Source: Rhizobium sp. NZLR1 (GTDB taxonomy: Bacteria > Pseudomonadota > Alphaproteobacteria > Rhizobiales > Rhizobiaceae). From it: DNA of 64,000 nt. How positions within the stretch are numbered: position 1 is the first letter of the stretch; each line of letters opens with the position of its first letter. The translations under genes and the position numbers were made by a program. The stretch spans positions 62,001-126,000 of the forward strand of contig NZ_CP071635.1 in the NCBI RefSeq assembly GCF_017357385.1. Reading direction: 5' to 3'. The notes under the pieces are model-generated. The model had not been told where the DNA came from and did not search any database. It was given only the letters and a program-made list of their open reading frames with translations. Of this stretch, positions 46,444-54,978 are shown piece by piece.

Positions 46444-47080
46444 AGTGAAGTCAATCAACGTCTCCATCGGCGGGGTACCTATTCTGCGTGACGTTTCCAT
46501 GAAGGTCGAAGCCCGCTCGATGGTCGGAATCGTCGGCCGCAATGGTGCCGGCAAGACCACGTTGATGCGTGCGATAATGGGGCTCTTGCCACTCCGGGCA
46601 GGTTCGATCCATTATGAGAAGAAGGACATTTCACGTGAGGCGCCGCATCTGCGCGTGCACCACCAGATGGGCTTCGCGCCGGAAGACCGGCGCCTTATTC
46701 CCGAACTGACTGTTGAGGAAAACCTGCTTATTCCGGCATGGGCAGCTGGCGTCACAGATGCGCAGAAGCGGCTCGACGATGTCTATGCGCTCATTCCGGA
46801 GGCAGCGGACTTCCGCCATCGCCGCGCCCTGCAGCTTTCAGGCGGCCAGCAGAAACTCGTGGCCATCGGTCGCGCACGCATGACTGGCACCCAGCTGTTA
46901 ATGCTAGACGAGCCATTCGAAGGCGTCGCCCCCGCGCTTTCCAAGCGCATTTCCGAGGTAGTCGCATCCCTGCAGCCGCTTGGTCTTTCCATCCTTCTTT
47001 CCGGCGCCGATCTTCGGCACGCCGGTAAGGGCCTCGATATGGTTTATCGCATGGACCGTGGCCAGATCACTTCTATTTGA
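46436..47080 (+). CDS. ABC transporter ATPase, LivF type
   Basis: 214 residues from the ATG at 46436, overlapping the LivG stop by eight bases; AGGGAGGA lies just upstream. Walker A GRNGAGKTTL, signature LSGGQQKLVAIGRARM, Walker B LLMLDEPFEGVA. The switch region is LLSGADLRHAGKG, without the usual His after the D-loop (commonly VEQN in LivF, so this is not necessarily fatal). Last gene of the operon. Confidence 0.86.
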   Translation: MLEVKSINVSIGGVPILRDVSMKVEARSMVGIVGRNGAGKTTLMRAIMGLLPLRAGSIHYEKKDISREAPHLRVHHQMGFAPEDRRLIPELTVEENLLIPAWAAGVTDAQKRLDDVYALIPEAADFRHRRALQLSGGQQKLVAIGRARMTGTQLLMLDEPFEGVAPALSKRISEVVASLQPLGLSILLSGADLRHAGKGLDMVYRMDRGQITSI

Positions 47081-47361
47081 CCGTCATTGGCAGCGCCTGT
47101 GCATCTCTGCTGCGTCCCAACCGCCGCATACGAAATTGTGAACCACTTCGGTAACCTGTGGTTTCGACGGTTGCTCTTTCAAGGCTGCGTTGAGGCATTC
47201 GCGCGGGCTTAGGAGCGCGGGTCTAAATACTGGTCATTCTTTGTTCTTCATCATTGCCGCCTGAAGCTGTGGGCAAGTGGGATCCTATCCCGAGGAATGG
47301 TTAGCGGGATAGCACTGGCCTACCAGTGTTTCGGGTGGGGTCGGTTGTTGATGACAATCAA
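47081..47361. other. No gene downstream of transporter operon
   Basis: No coding signal. The right edge joins a truncated copy of the nifH upstream region. Confidence 0.4.
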
Positions 47362-47436
47362 CTTACGACATCTCGTCACCTTTGTCGGCTTCGCGACACG
47401 CATTCGTCTTCGCCCAATCGCGCATTTTTCGCCCTG
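47362..47436 (+). repeat. nifH leader repeat, copy C (truncated)
   Basis: The ~75 bases starting CAACTTACGACAT, through TTTGTCGGCTTCGCGACA to CGCCCAATCGCGCA, match the distal end of the nifH upstream repeat seen at 57.3 kb, now reading to the right. Homology stops before the -24/-12 promoter, so only the activator site remains. Confidence 0.75.
47383..47398 (+). promoter_or_regulatory. NifA-type activator site (orphan)
   Basis: TGT-CGGCTTCGCG-ACA, perfect TGT-N10-ACA, inside the truncated nifH leader. No -24/-12 element follows at the usual distance. Confidence 0.6.
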
Positions 47437-47906
47437 AAGCCTATCGAACCGCCCCTGCGTTTGCGGTGGTGATCGGGACGGATTGCGACACGACATGTCG
47501 GCAACCCTACAAAACCCCTCCGCCCGTGGGCGCGGGACTGCCGTCGGCGATTATTGTCGCGATGCTCAATCCCGGGCGCCGCGTCATGGCGGTCTGCGGC
47601 GACAACGGCTTCCACATGACCAGCCAGGAACTGGAGACGGCCCGCCGCCTCAAGCTCAACCTGGTCGTGCTCATCGTGGAGGACGGCGGCTACGGCATGA
47701 TCCGCCATAAGCAGGCCGCCCGCGGTTTCCCGGATTTCGGCAACACCGTCGACAATCCGGATTTCGGGAAATTGGCCGAAGCCTATGGGGTCAAGGGCAC
47801 GCGCGTCGAAGCGCTGGACGATCTGGTGCCAGCGCTGGAAGCCGCTTTCGAAGGCGGCGGCGTCCATGTCGTCGTAGTGCCGATCGATTATGCGGAGAAC
47901 AAGTGA
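47437..47906 (+). pseudogene. Acetolactate-synthase-like ThDP enzyme, C-terminal fragment
   Basis: VGAGLPSAIIVAMLNPGRRV then MAVCGDNGFHMTSQELETAR, GYGMIRHKQAARGFPDFGN and VKGTRVEALDDLVPALEAAF closely match the end of the als-like gene at 58673-60374. The stretch before ~47520 is scrambled. The N-terminal two thirds are absent. It lies directly behind the truncated nifH activator region and is followed by an alcohol dehydrogenase start, mirroring the als-adh order at 57-60 kb. Confidence 0.8.
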
Positions 47907-48049
47907 GTGCTCACCGACGAGCTGCAACTCGCGCAAAGCGTAACCGGGATAAACCGCCCTCAGGAGCCCAGGAGGTCAACAGCAATGATCATCTTTTCAG
48001 AGCGGACGGCAGGCCCTGCTGTCCGAGAAAGCAACAGGAGGACCACAAC

Positions 48050-48141
48050 ATGAAACAGTTTATCTTCCAGACCCCGCCAAACATTCGAGGCAGGCGCATC
48101 CAGCAAGATCGCCGACGTCCTCAAGGGCTACAAGGCCGCCC
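48050..48141 (+). pseudogene. Iron alcohol dehydrogenase, N-terminal fragment, frameshifted
   Basis: MKQFIFQTPPNIR, then after a small deletion EAGASSKIADVLKGYKAA in another frame, equals the first ~30 residues of the alcohol dehydrogenase at 58553 (FTFQTTPNIRFGAGASSKIG). An AGGAGG precedes the ATG. It ends where folC homology begins. Confidence 0.8.
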
Positions 48142-48546
48142 GGCGCCGAGATCTGGATCGATGGCGGGCATAATCCCGGTGCCGGCGAAGTGATTGCCGA
48201 AGCCATGGCCAATTTCGAGGAACGCCAGTCTTGGCCGCTTTTTCTGATCATCGGCATGATCAATACCAGGGATCCGGTCGGCTATTTCAAGGCCTTTACC
48301 GGCCTGGTCGAGAAGGTTTTCTGCGTGCCGATCCGCGGCAGCGAAGCGATGATCGATCCCGTGATATTGTCAAATGCCGCTTATGATGCCGGTTTGGTTG
48401 CCGAACCGATGTTGACGGTCGGCGATGCGCTGGAAGCGATAAAAGCTGTTCTCGATCCGGAGGCATTGCCGCCGCGCATCCTGGTCGGCGGCTCTCTCTA
48501 TCTCGTCGGTGACGTGCTTGCCGACAACGGCACGCCGCCGAAATGA
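48142..48546 (+). pseudogene. FolC (folylpolyglutamate synthase), C-terminal fragment
   Basis: GAEIWIDGGHNPGAGEVIAE, then FLIIGMINTRDPVGYFKAFT and PRILVGGSLYLVGDVLADNG are the C-terminal domain of FolC; DGGHNP is its hallmark. About 134 residues remain, with the catalytic P-loop half missing. In rhizobial chromosomes folC and trxA are neighbours, and here they retain a convergent arrangement around a terminator, so this is probably a captured chromosomal segment. Confidence 0.85.
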
Positions 48547-48559
48547 AGGCTGCGAAATG

Positions 48560-48586
48560 AAAAAGCCCGGTCGAGCCGGGCTTTTT
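48560..48586. terminator. Bidirectional rho-independent terminator between folC and trxA
   Basis: A-run, stem AGCCCGG / CCGGGCT with a TCGAG loop, and T-run. It sits between convergent folC and trxA and would work in both directions. Confidence 0.9.
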
Positions 48587-48617
48587 CGTCAATGTGAAAT
48601 AAATTCGTCGATATCAA

Positions 48618-48938
48618 TCAGGCAGCGCTCGAAATCCAGTTCGAAAGGGCCGTCTTCGGCTTTGCGCCGACAGAGATATCGGCAACTTCGCCGCCCTTGA
48701 AGATTGCAAGGGTCGGAATGGAGCGCACACCGAACTGTGCAGCGAGTTCCGGGTTCTCATCGATATTCAGCTTGGCGACCTTGACCTTGCCTTCCATCTC
48801 GACAGCGATTTCTTCGAGGCTCGGAGCAATCATCTTGCACGGACCGCACCATTCGGCCCAGAAATCGACGACGACGGGTTCTGCGGATTCCAGAACTTCC
48901 GACTGGAAGTTATTGATATCGACTTTCACGGTAGCCAT
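48618..48938 (-). CDS. trxA: Thioredoxin
   Basis: 106 residues from the ATG at 48938. Active site [11 protein letters not shown], cis-Pro region [18 protein letters not shown] complete disulfide reductase of the standard TrxA type. It appears to be an extra plasmid-borne copy carried in with the folC end. The sequence upstream differs from normal chromosomal context, since an acetolactate-synthase-like N-terminal fragment abuts it, so its promoter may be new. Confidence 0.93.
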   Translation of the reverse strand: MATVKVDINNFQSEVLESAEPVVVDFWAEWCGPCKMIAPSLEEIAVEMEGKVKVAKLNIDENPELAAQFGVRSIPTLAIFKGGEVADISVGAKPKTALSNWISSAA

Positions 48939-48949
48939 GGGCTGCTCCT

Positions 48950-49252
48950 TTACCGGAATTGGGTGTTGAACGGGCGTGTCGCAAAGCGGACGGCCGAACG
49001 CATTGGGCTGAAATACGTTCCGCAGCCGCTCGACAAATACACGCTGGTGATCTCTTCTTCTGAAATGGCTTCTGCGGGTGCGGGCCATTGCGACAGTCCT
49101 TCTTTTGTGAGAGTGCCGATCTCCCCGTCGTGACAGGAGACGCCGAAGATGTACCGGACCCCCTCGTTCTCAATCGCCGAGACAAGGAGGTTGGCCTCTT
49201 GACCATGCGCATTCTCAAAGTGTGCATAAAGTGCCTCCTGACGGTTTTGCAT
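48950..49252 (-). pseudogene. ORF with acetolactate-synthase-like N-terminal snippet
   Basis: 100-residue frame. [17 protein letters not shown] (about residues 22-40) matches the N-terminus of the als-like protein (FVSALENEGVVYIFGIPGEE). The flanking parts (MQNRQEALYAHFENAHGQ and the tail ending RPFNTQFR) do not, and I do not recognise them. A GGAGG precedes an internal ATG. It lies just upstream of trxA on the same strand and could be a hybrid leader. Confidence 0.45.
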
Positions 49253-49474
49253 ATGTATAAAGTCATTATTCCGTCATGGCGATATAGAACCGTTATTTAT
49301 TAGTCAACTGTCAATAAGCTGCCACGCCAACAAACTTCCCGACTCGATCGGAAGGCCTTTCGTCCCTCATTGAATTTTCTCTTATTGAGGACGCAGCGAG
49401 ACAACCTCAGCGATCCGCTCCGCGGTCCGGCGTGGGGCGTCTTCGCCCGGAAGGAACGATCCCCCGGCGGGCAA

Positions 49475-50476
49475 TTAGTCGTCCTTGCCACCATGTTCCA
49501 TGCTCTTGGCAAGCCACTCGGCCAGCTTCGCGTCATCGGGCGCGAAGAGGGCAGACTGATGCACGAAGCGCTCTTCCTTGAAGTGCTCGACAAGGGCAGC
49601 GCGGGTGTCCCGGACGCGCGGGCAGGGAACGACACTCGTGCCGCCGCAGGACGCTTCCAATGCCGGGCGAGAGAGGCACGCGAGGAACTCCTCCGTGCCC
49701 ATGTTCGGAAGATAAGCGTCGGCACCGATGGCATCGCCGGCGACCCGGACAACGACGCCGCTGTCCGAACGATTGGTGCGGGCCGACAGCGCGTCGATCA
49801 AGGTCAATCTAGCCACGACGCGTAGCGTATCCATGTCGAACACCAGCTTGCCGCTTTCACCGATCAGCCGGACGACGTGCCGGACGAACCGCCTGGACCC
49901 ATAGAGATGCCCGGAGACTTCGGAGCCGGAGTCGACCGAGACGTTCTGCCCGGCAAACGCAAGCACCAGCATTGCCATGAGCGTATCGTCCTCGATCGGA
50001 GCCCGTGCCAGCGCCTCGTGCAGCGCGTCGGTGCGGAAATCGCCGATCATGCCGATGCCGTTTCGGGTCACGTCCGGCCGGGTCTTGGCTGAAACGTCGA
50101 TGGCCTCGTTTCCGTCCTCGCCGCCGGGCGCGGTCGGATCGCCCTTGCCTTTCGCTTGTCTGGCTTCCGGCATCCGAAAATGGGCAGACTGCACCTTGCC
50201 CTCACGATCGAGAAACATGGCGGTGCAATCGCCTTTGCCGGACTTGCCGTACAGGTAACGCCACTTACCGCGGATCTTGACGTAGGTCTCGTCGATCCTG
50301 ACCGAACCACAATGCGAGCGCCGAAACTGGCGCAGCCGCTTCTCGATCATCGGAGCATAGGCAAGTACCCAGCGGTTAATCGTGCTGTGGTCCACTTCGA
50401 AGCCGCGCTCTTGGAACATCTCCTCAAGGTCTCGGTAGCTGAGCGGATACCGCAGATACCAGGCCGCCGCCTGCAC
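49475..50476 (-). pseudogene. IS6-family transposase fused to a ParB-like C-terminal domain
   Basis: Residues ~1-75 are an IS6/IS26-type transposase (AAAWYLRYPLSYRDLEEMFQ, VDHSTINRWVLAYAPMI, RIDETYVKIRGKWRYLY), cut after the first catalytic Asp. From ~80 on the protein matches the C-terminal half of the large plasmid ParB-like proteins (DVTRNGIGMIGDFRTDALHE, NRSDSGVVVRVAGDAIGADA, LPNMGTEEFLACLSRPALE, FKEERFVHQSALFAP). The start of the transposase (KDDFKGRHFE) lies in another frame around 50500-50570. Neither part is functional on its own. Confidence 0.75.
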
Positions 50477-50709
50477 GATGAGCCATGCTCGAAATGCCGC
50501 CCTTTGAAATCATCTTTCGACCAGCGCTTCAGCTTCTCGGCAATGGTATTCAGAATCACAGGCTCGCTCCACAAACTCGAAGCGAGAATTTCTCCGGCGA
50601 GCGTCAACAGACGGTTAACTAAGAAAATTTGCGACAGGCCCGGTCATCGCCCTGGCCCCGAGGACGCTGGAACGGGACGAGCGACTTGGTTTTTCGCAGT
50701 GAGTTGCTG

Positions 50710-51480
50710 CTATGGAGCGCCGACCTTTGCTTCAACTCCAGTCACACCATAGCCGTCCTGCTCAAGGGCGGCGGCGTACGCGACGGCATATGCCGCGATC
50801 TTATCCGCACAATCCATTCCATTGATAACTTGGCGAGCGTCGATGAAGTTGGTTGCCCGAAGATTAATGTAATCCGAGAGCTTCTTGCCGGTAAACCAGC
50901 CTTCCTTCAAGCCCATGACAAGCACCTTCGCCGCAATTTCCGGTACCAGTGCTCTTGCTGGAACGGAAACGAGATCAATGCCGAGCTTGATGCTGGCCAC
51001 GCGGTAGTTTTTCTTGTGCGTGAGTTGGGCGTATCCTCTCCCAAACCAGCCTTGACGCCAATATGGGGAGGAGACCCAAGGCAGCCCGCCCTTTGCCCAT
51101 GCGCTGTCAAGACGGGCAATCGCCTGAAAGTCAGATATCGCGAGAGTCTCGCGCACCGGCTTCATAAGGCATCTAGTTTCATGAAATGCTGTAGCCAACA
51201 CGTAGGCGCATTGGTTGCGCTGTAATGTGTGCACCTTGCATTCCGAGATTAGAAGTCGGGCGTCCCCGCGGTCGAGGTCGCCGACGCCGCTTTTGGCGGC
51301 AAACGCCACGGCGACGCAAATTAAAATAATCAGGCATGCTGCAGCGAGTGTTCGGAGTATCGGCTCCGCTTCCCGTTCAGGGTGCCGCATGAGTGCGCCA
51401 CCTACGTAGTCGAAGGCGTCTCGTGCGTGTTCTACGTCTGATGACGGGCGGTACTTGCCATAGTAGTAGGCTATCTGCAT
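50710..51480 (-). CDS. Membrane-anchored GH19-like (chitinase/lysozyme-type) hydrolase
   Basis: 256 residues. Cytoplasmic N-terminus, one membrane helix (about 45-62, LAAACLIILICVAVAFAAKS), then an exported domain with catalytic-Glu region AFHETRCLMKPV and the family motif WFGRGYAQLTHKKNYRVASI, then GLKEGWFTGKKLSDYINLRA. These match bacterial and phage GH19 peptidoglycan/chitin hydrolases. The type II anchor suggests cell-wall remodelling rather than secretion. Cys (ISECKVHTLQRNQCAYV) may form a disulfide. No obvious operon partner. Confidence 0.7.
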   Translation of the reverse strand: MQIAYYYGKYRPSSDVEHARDAFDYVGGALMRHPEREAEPILRTLAAACLIILICVAVAFAAKSGVGDLDRGDARLLISECKVHTLQRNQCAYVLATAFHETRCLMKPVRETLAISDFQAIARLDSAWAKGGLPWVSSPYWRQGWFGRGYAQLTHKKNYRVASIKLGIDLVSVPARALVPEIAAKVLVMGLKEGWFTGKKLSDYINLRATNFIDARQVINGMDCADKIAAYAVAYAAALEQDGYGVTGVEAKVGAP

Positions 51481-51909
51481 CGCTTAACTCCGCAATATGC
51501 TGAGATGAAATCGACAGACGCCCCGCATAGGTGCGCAACTCAATTTTAGTTTGTAAACAATAGGGTAGCGTACGTAACGGACCAAGGAGAGCAAAGTGAC
51601 TCTTGCCGGGCGCCGCTCTGTCAATCGTTGTACTTATGGGCTGTGGCCAAAGAAAAAGAGAACCCAGTCGACACTCCCAATGGAGAAAGAGAACGTTGGG
51701 AGCTATGAGCGCGCGAGAATGGCGAGCGCGAAGTTCGGATCACCTCCTTTCCATGCTCCTTGAGCGCCTCTGGACCTCGCGTATCGTCTCCTCCCGACTC
51801 GACAGCACGTTGATGAACTCGGGCATGTGGGAGATGTCCTCGCGGGCGATCACTCTGTTTTTGCCTGTTTGATCATCATGGAGCGCGAATTCGGATCACC
51901 TTTCCTGAC
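51481..51909. other. No gene; decayed coding remnant with a short direct repeat
   Basis: GAGCGCGAAGTTCGGATCA (from 51724) recurs as GAGCGCGAATTCGGATCA (from 51881). On the minus strand a frame reads RVIAREDISHMPEFINVLSS then REETIRE, which looks like a real protein remnant of unknown family. Confidence 0.4.
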
Positions 51910-52545
51910 TCATTCGAATTCGGCCCGCGACAGACTGGTTTGTTCGCTTTCGGGCTTGCGATGGAGCCGCAATTCCGCAACAAGGCTGGACGTAACCTCA
52001 TCGACGGGCCTCAGCCCATTAACGGTGCGTAGGAGCCCGGCGGTGCGGTAGTAGTCCGCGAGCGGCTGCGTCTGCGTCCGGTAGGCCTCGAGCCTGACTT
52101 TCAGCGCTTCCGGATTGTCGTCGGCGCGCACCGGCCGGCCTGCGGCCTTGGCCTCGCGCGCCCGATAGATGATGCGGTCTAGCAGCACGGATTCGTCGAC
52201 GTTCAGTTCGAGCACCGCATCCAGACCGAGGTGTGCCTTTTCGAGCGCTTCATCGAGGGCCCGCGCCTGTCCCAGCGTGCGGGGAAAGCCGTCGAGGATG
52301 AAGCCGGACGCAGCGCCCGGCTCGGCGATGCATTCGAGGACGCAATTGACGACGATGCCGTCGCCAACCAGTTCGCCCCGCGCCATAAGGTCGCGCGCCG
52401 CAAGGCCAACCGGCAAGCCCTTGGCGGCAGCGGCGCGCAGCATATCTCCCGATGACAGCTGCGGCACGCCCAGCCGCTCGGCGAGGCGCGCTGCCTGCGT
52501 TCCCTTGCCCGCCCCCGGCGGTCCAAGCATGATCAATCTCATCAT
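51910..52545 (-). CDS. adk: Adenylate kinase
   Basis: 211 residues. P-loop LGPPGAGKGTQAARLAERL, NMP-binding LSSGDMLRAAAA, DGFPRTLGQARALDEAL, and a short LID (IIYRAREAKAAGRPVRADD) without zinc Cys. It lies 103 bp downstream of acs on the same strand. Acetyl-CoA synthetase produces AMP, and adenylate kinase recycles it to ADP, so the pairing makes metabolic sense. Probably additional to a chromosomal adk. The C-terminal tail (HRKPESEQTSLSRAEFE) is longer than usual. Confidence 0.92.
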   Translation of the reverse strand: MMRLIMLGPPGAGKGTQAARLAERLGVPQLSSGDMLRAAAAKGLPVGLAARDLMARGELVGDGIVVNCVLECIAEPGAASGFILDGFPRTLGQARALDEALEKAHLGLDAVLELNVDESVLLDRIIYRAREAKAAGRPVRADDNPEALKVRLEAYRTQTQPLADYYRTAGLLRTVNGLRPVDEVTSSLVAELRLHRKPESEQTSLSRAEFE

Positions 52546-52648
52546 TCCCTCCTTCGTAGGTCTGCCTGCGGATTGTCTTTTCCCTGATCGTCTCGTCGGC
52601 GCCGATGCGACGACGCGCTGGAACCCACGTCTTCATCTTATGCTGCCA

Positions 52649-54619
52649 TCAGCCATCCTTCCGGTTCTGTCGGTTGACTATCAGATCGTCGACGACCGCG
52701 GGATCGACGAGCGTCGAGGTGTCACCGAGGTCGGCAAAATCGTCCTCAGCGATCTTGCCCAAGATGCGGCGCAGAATTTTTCCCGAGTGGGTTTTCGGCA
52801 GGCCGGGGGCAAATTGGATCTTGTCGAGCGAAGCGAGGGGGCCGATCTTCCCGCGCACCCAGGAAACGAGTTCCTTCCGCAGGTCGTCGTCGTCGTTTTC
52901 GCCATCTATGAGGGTGACGTAGGCGTAGATGCCCTGACCCTTAATCTTGTGAGGATAGCCGACTACCGCGGCTTCCGAGACCTTGGCGTGGGCGACAAGG
53001 GCGGATTCGATCTCCGCCGTGCCCATGCGGTGGCCGGAGACGTTGATGACGTCGTCGACGCGGCCGGTGATCCAGAGATAACCGTCCGCATCGCGCCGGC
53101 AGCCGTCGCCGGTGTAAAATTTGCCGGGATAGGTGGAAAAATATGCCTCGAAGCGCTCATGATCACGGTACAGCGTGCGCATCTGGCCCGGCCAGCTGTC
53201 GGCGATCACCAGGTAGCCGTCTGCAACGCCGTCGAGCACGTCTCCCGCCTTATCCACGAGCTCGGGCTTGACGCCGAAGAAGGGCTTGCTGGCGGAGCCT
53301 GGCTTCAGGTCGGTGGCGCCAGGCAGCGGCGTAATCAGGATGCCGCCGGTCTCGGTCTGCCACCACGTATCGATAACAGGGCAGCGCTTGTCGCCGACCA
53401 CATTGTAGTACCATTCCCAAGACTTGGGATCGATCGGCTCGCCGACCGTGCCGAGCAGGCGCAGTGAAGAGCGCGAGGAGCGCGTCACGAAGTCGTCGCC
53501 GGCACCCATCAGCAAGCGAATCACCGTCGGCGCCGTATAGAAGATGTTGACCTTGTACTTGTCGATGACTTCCCAGAAACGACCCTGATCCGGGAAGTTC
53601 GGCACGCCCTCGAACATCAGCGTAGTCGCGCAGTTCGCCAGAGGCCCGTAGACCATATAGGAGTGGCCGGTCACCCAGCCGACATCGGCCGTACACCAGT
53701 AGACGTCGCCGTGGCGATAATCGAAGACATATTCATGTGTCATCGCCGCATAGACGAGATAACCGCCCGTCGTGTGCACCACGCCTTTCGGCTTGCCGGT
53801 GGAACCCGACGTATAGAGGATGAACAGCGGGTCCTCAGCGTTCATTTCCTCGGGCGGGCATTCGTCGGGAACGGTCACGGCCAGTTCGTCGTAATAGTGA
53901 TCGCGGCCTTTCAGCATGCTGACGGCCGCGCCGGTCCGCTTGACAACGATGACGCTTGTCACCACCTCGGGGAGCTTATCCAGCGCCGCGTCGACATTGA
54001 CCTTCATCGGCTTATTGCGCCCGCCGCGTGGGCTTTGGTCTGCGGTCACCACGACGGTGCTCGCGGCATCGGCGATGCAGCTTGCCAGTCTATCGGACGC
54101 GTAACCGCCGACGACGAAGGAATGGACCGCGCCGATGCGCGCGCAGGCGAGCTTCGCATAGGCGGCTTCGGGGATTATCGGCAGGTAGAGGGTGACGCGA
54201 TCGCCCTTCTTGACGCCTTGCTTCTTCAGGACGTTCGCCCATTTCATAACATGGGCGTGTAGTTCGCGATAGGTGATCCGGACGGCGTCATCTTTCGGGT
54301 CGTCCCGCACCCCGATGATGGCGATCTGATCGCCCCGCTCGGGCAGATGCCGGTCGACGCAATTATAGGAGACATTGGTGGTGCCGTCTTCGAACCATTT
54401 AATCGAAACCTTGCCCGGCTCGAACGAGGTGTTCTTGACGGTGCCGTAAGGCTTGAACCAGTGGATGCGCTTGCCGTGCTCGCCCCAGAACCCCTCGGGG
54501 TCGGCGATCGAAGCCGCATACATTGCCGCGTAGCGCTCCGAGTCGATGAAAGCGCGCTCGGCCCATTCCTTCGGAACCGGATAGGCGCCTGTCACCTGAT
54601 TGTTGCCGTTATCTGTCAT
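52649..54619 (-). CDS. acsA: Acetyl-CoA synthetase
   Basis: 656 residues, the usual length. Adenylation motifs [53 protein letters not shown], and the C-terminal acetylation-site region [16 protein letters not shown]. Activates acetate with ATP and CoA, giving AMP and PPi. Followed by adk. About 360 bp separate it from the CoA-transferase-phasin gene upstream; co-transcription is possible but not shown. Confidence 0.95.
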   Translation of the reverse strand: MTDNGNNQVTGAYPVPKEWAERAFIDSERYAAMYAASIADPEGFWGEHGKRIHWFKPYGTVKNTSFEPGKVSIKWFEDGTTNVSYNCVDRHLPERGDQIAIIGVRDDPKDDAVRITYRELHAHVMKWANVLKKQGVKKGDRVTLYLPIIPEAAYAKLACARIGAVHSFVVGGYASDRLASCIADAASTVVVTADQSPRGGRNKPMKVNVDAALDKLPEVVTSVIVVKRTGAAVSMLKGRDHYYDELAVTVPDECPPEEMNAEDPLFILYTSGSTGKPKGVVHTTGGYLVYAAMTHEYVFDYRHGDVYWCTADVGWVTGHSYMVYGPLANCATTLMFEGVPNFPDQGRFWEVIDKYKVNIFYTAPTVIRLLMGAGDDFVTRSSRSSLRLLGTVGEPIDPKSWEWYYNVVGDKRCPVIDTWWQTETGGILITPLPGATDLKPGSASKPFFGVKPELVDKAGDVLDGVADGYLVIADSWPGQMRTLYRDHERFEAYFSTYPGKFYTGDGCRRDADGYLWITGRVDDVINVSGHRMGTAEIESALVAHAKVSEAAVVGYPHKIKGQGIYAYVTLIDGENDDDDLRKELVSWVRGKIGPLASLDKIQFAPGLPKTHSGKILRRILGKIAEDDFADLGDTSTLVDPAVVDDLIVNRQNRKDG

Positions 54620-54978
54620 GGTTTTCTCCTCAAAAAGGGTTTGCCAGTCGCACCGCCGCCGTCAACCGGGCGGCGGGCTGGTCAGAAAATTGTGCCCGAC
54701 GTCGATCTCGTGCAGCTCGAAGAGTGGGGGCACAACTGGGAAGAGATCCTCTGGTCCCAAGACTAATCCTGCACGGCGGCGTCGATCGGCCCCCAATCGA
54801 TACATACGGAACGCGATAAAACGGTGTTGCCGACTGGCCGATCACAGCCCTCCACCGTTCCGCCTGGAGCCGGTTCTTTCTGGCGTGCGTTGCTGCGTCT
54901 CTTCCTGATGATCTTATCCACGCACATTCCCAATGCCTTTCACGCACGAATTATGCTTTCCGTTCGACAGGTCCGGCC
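54620..54978. other. Spacer between CoA-transferase-phasin gene and acs
   Basis: No gene recognised. I looked for a NifA site or a canonical -24/-12 element in front of acs and found none; GAGGAG lies 6 bases before the acs ATG. Confidence 0.45.

Noticed and set aside
42394..47080. Calling the ABC operon a true leucine/isoleucine/valine transporter
   Set aside because: The fold family alone does not fix the ligand; many members carry other compounds, and the operator points to the blc pathway.
53663..54262. 199-codon plus-strand frame opposite acs
   Set aside because: Shadow of acsA; no independent evidence.
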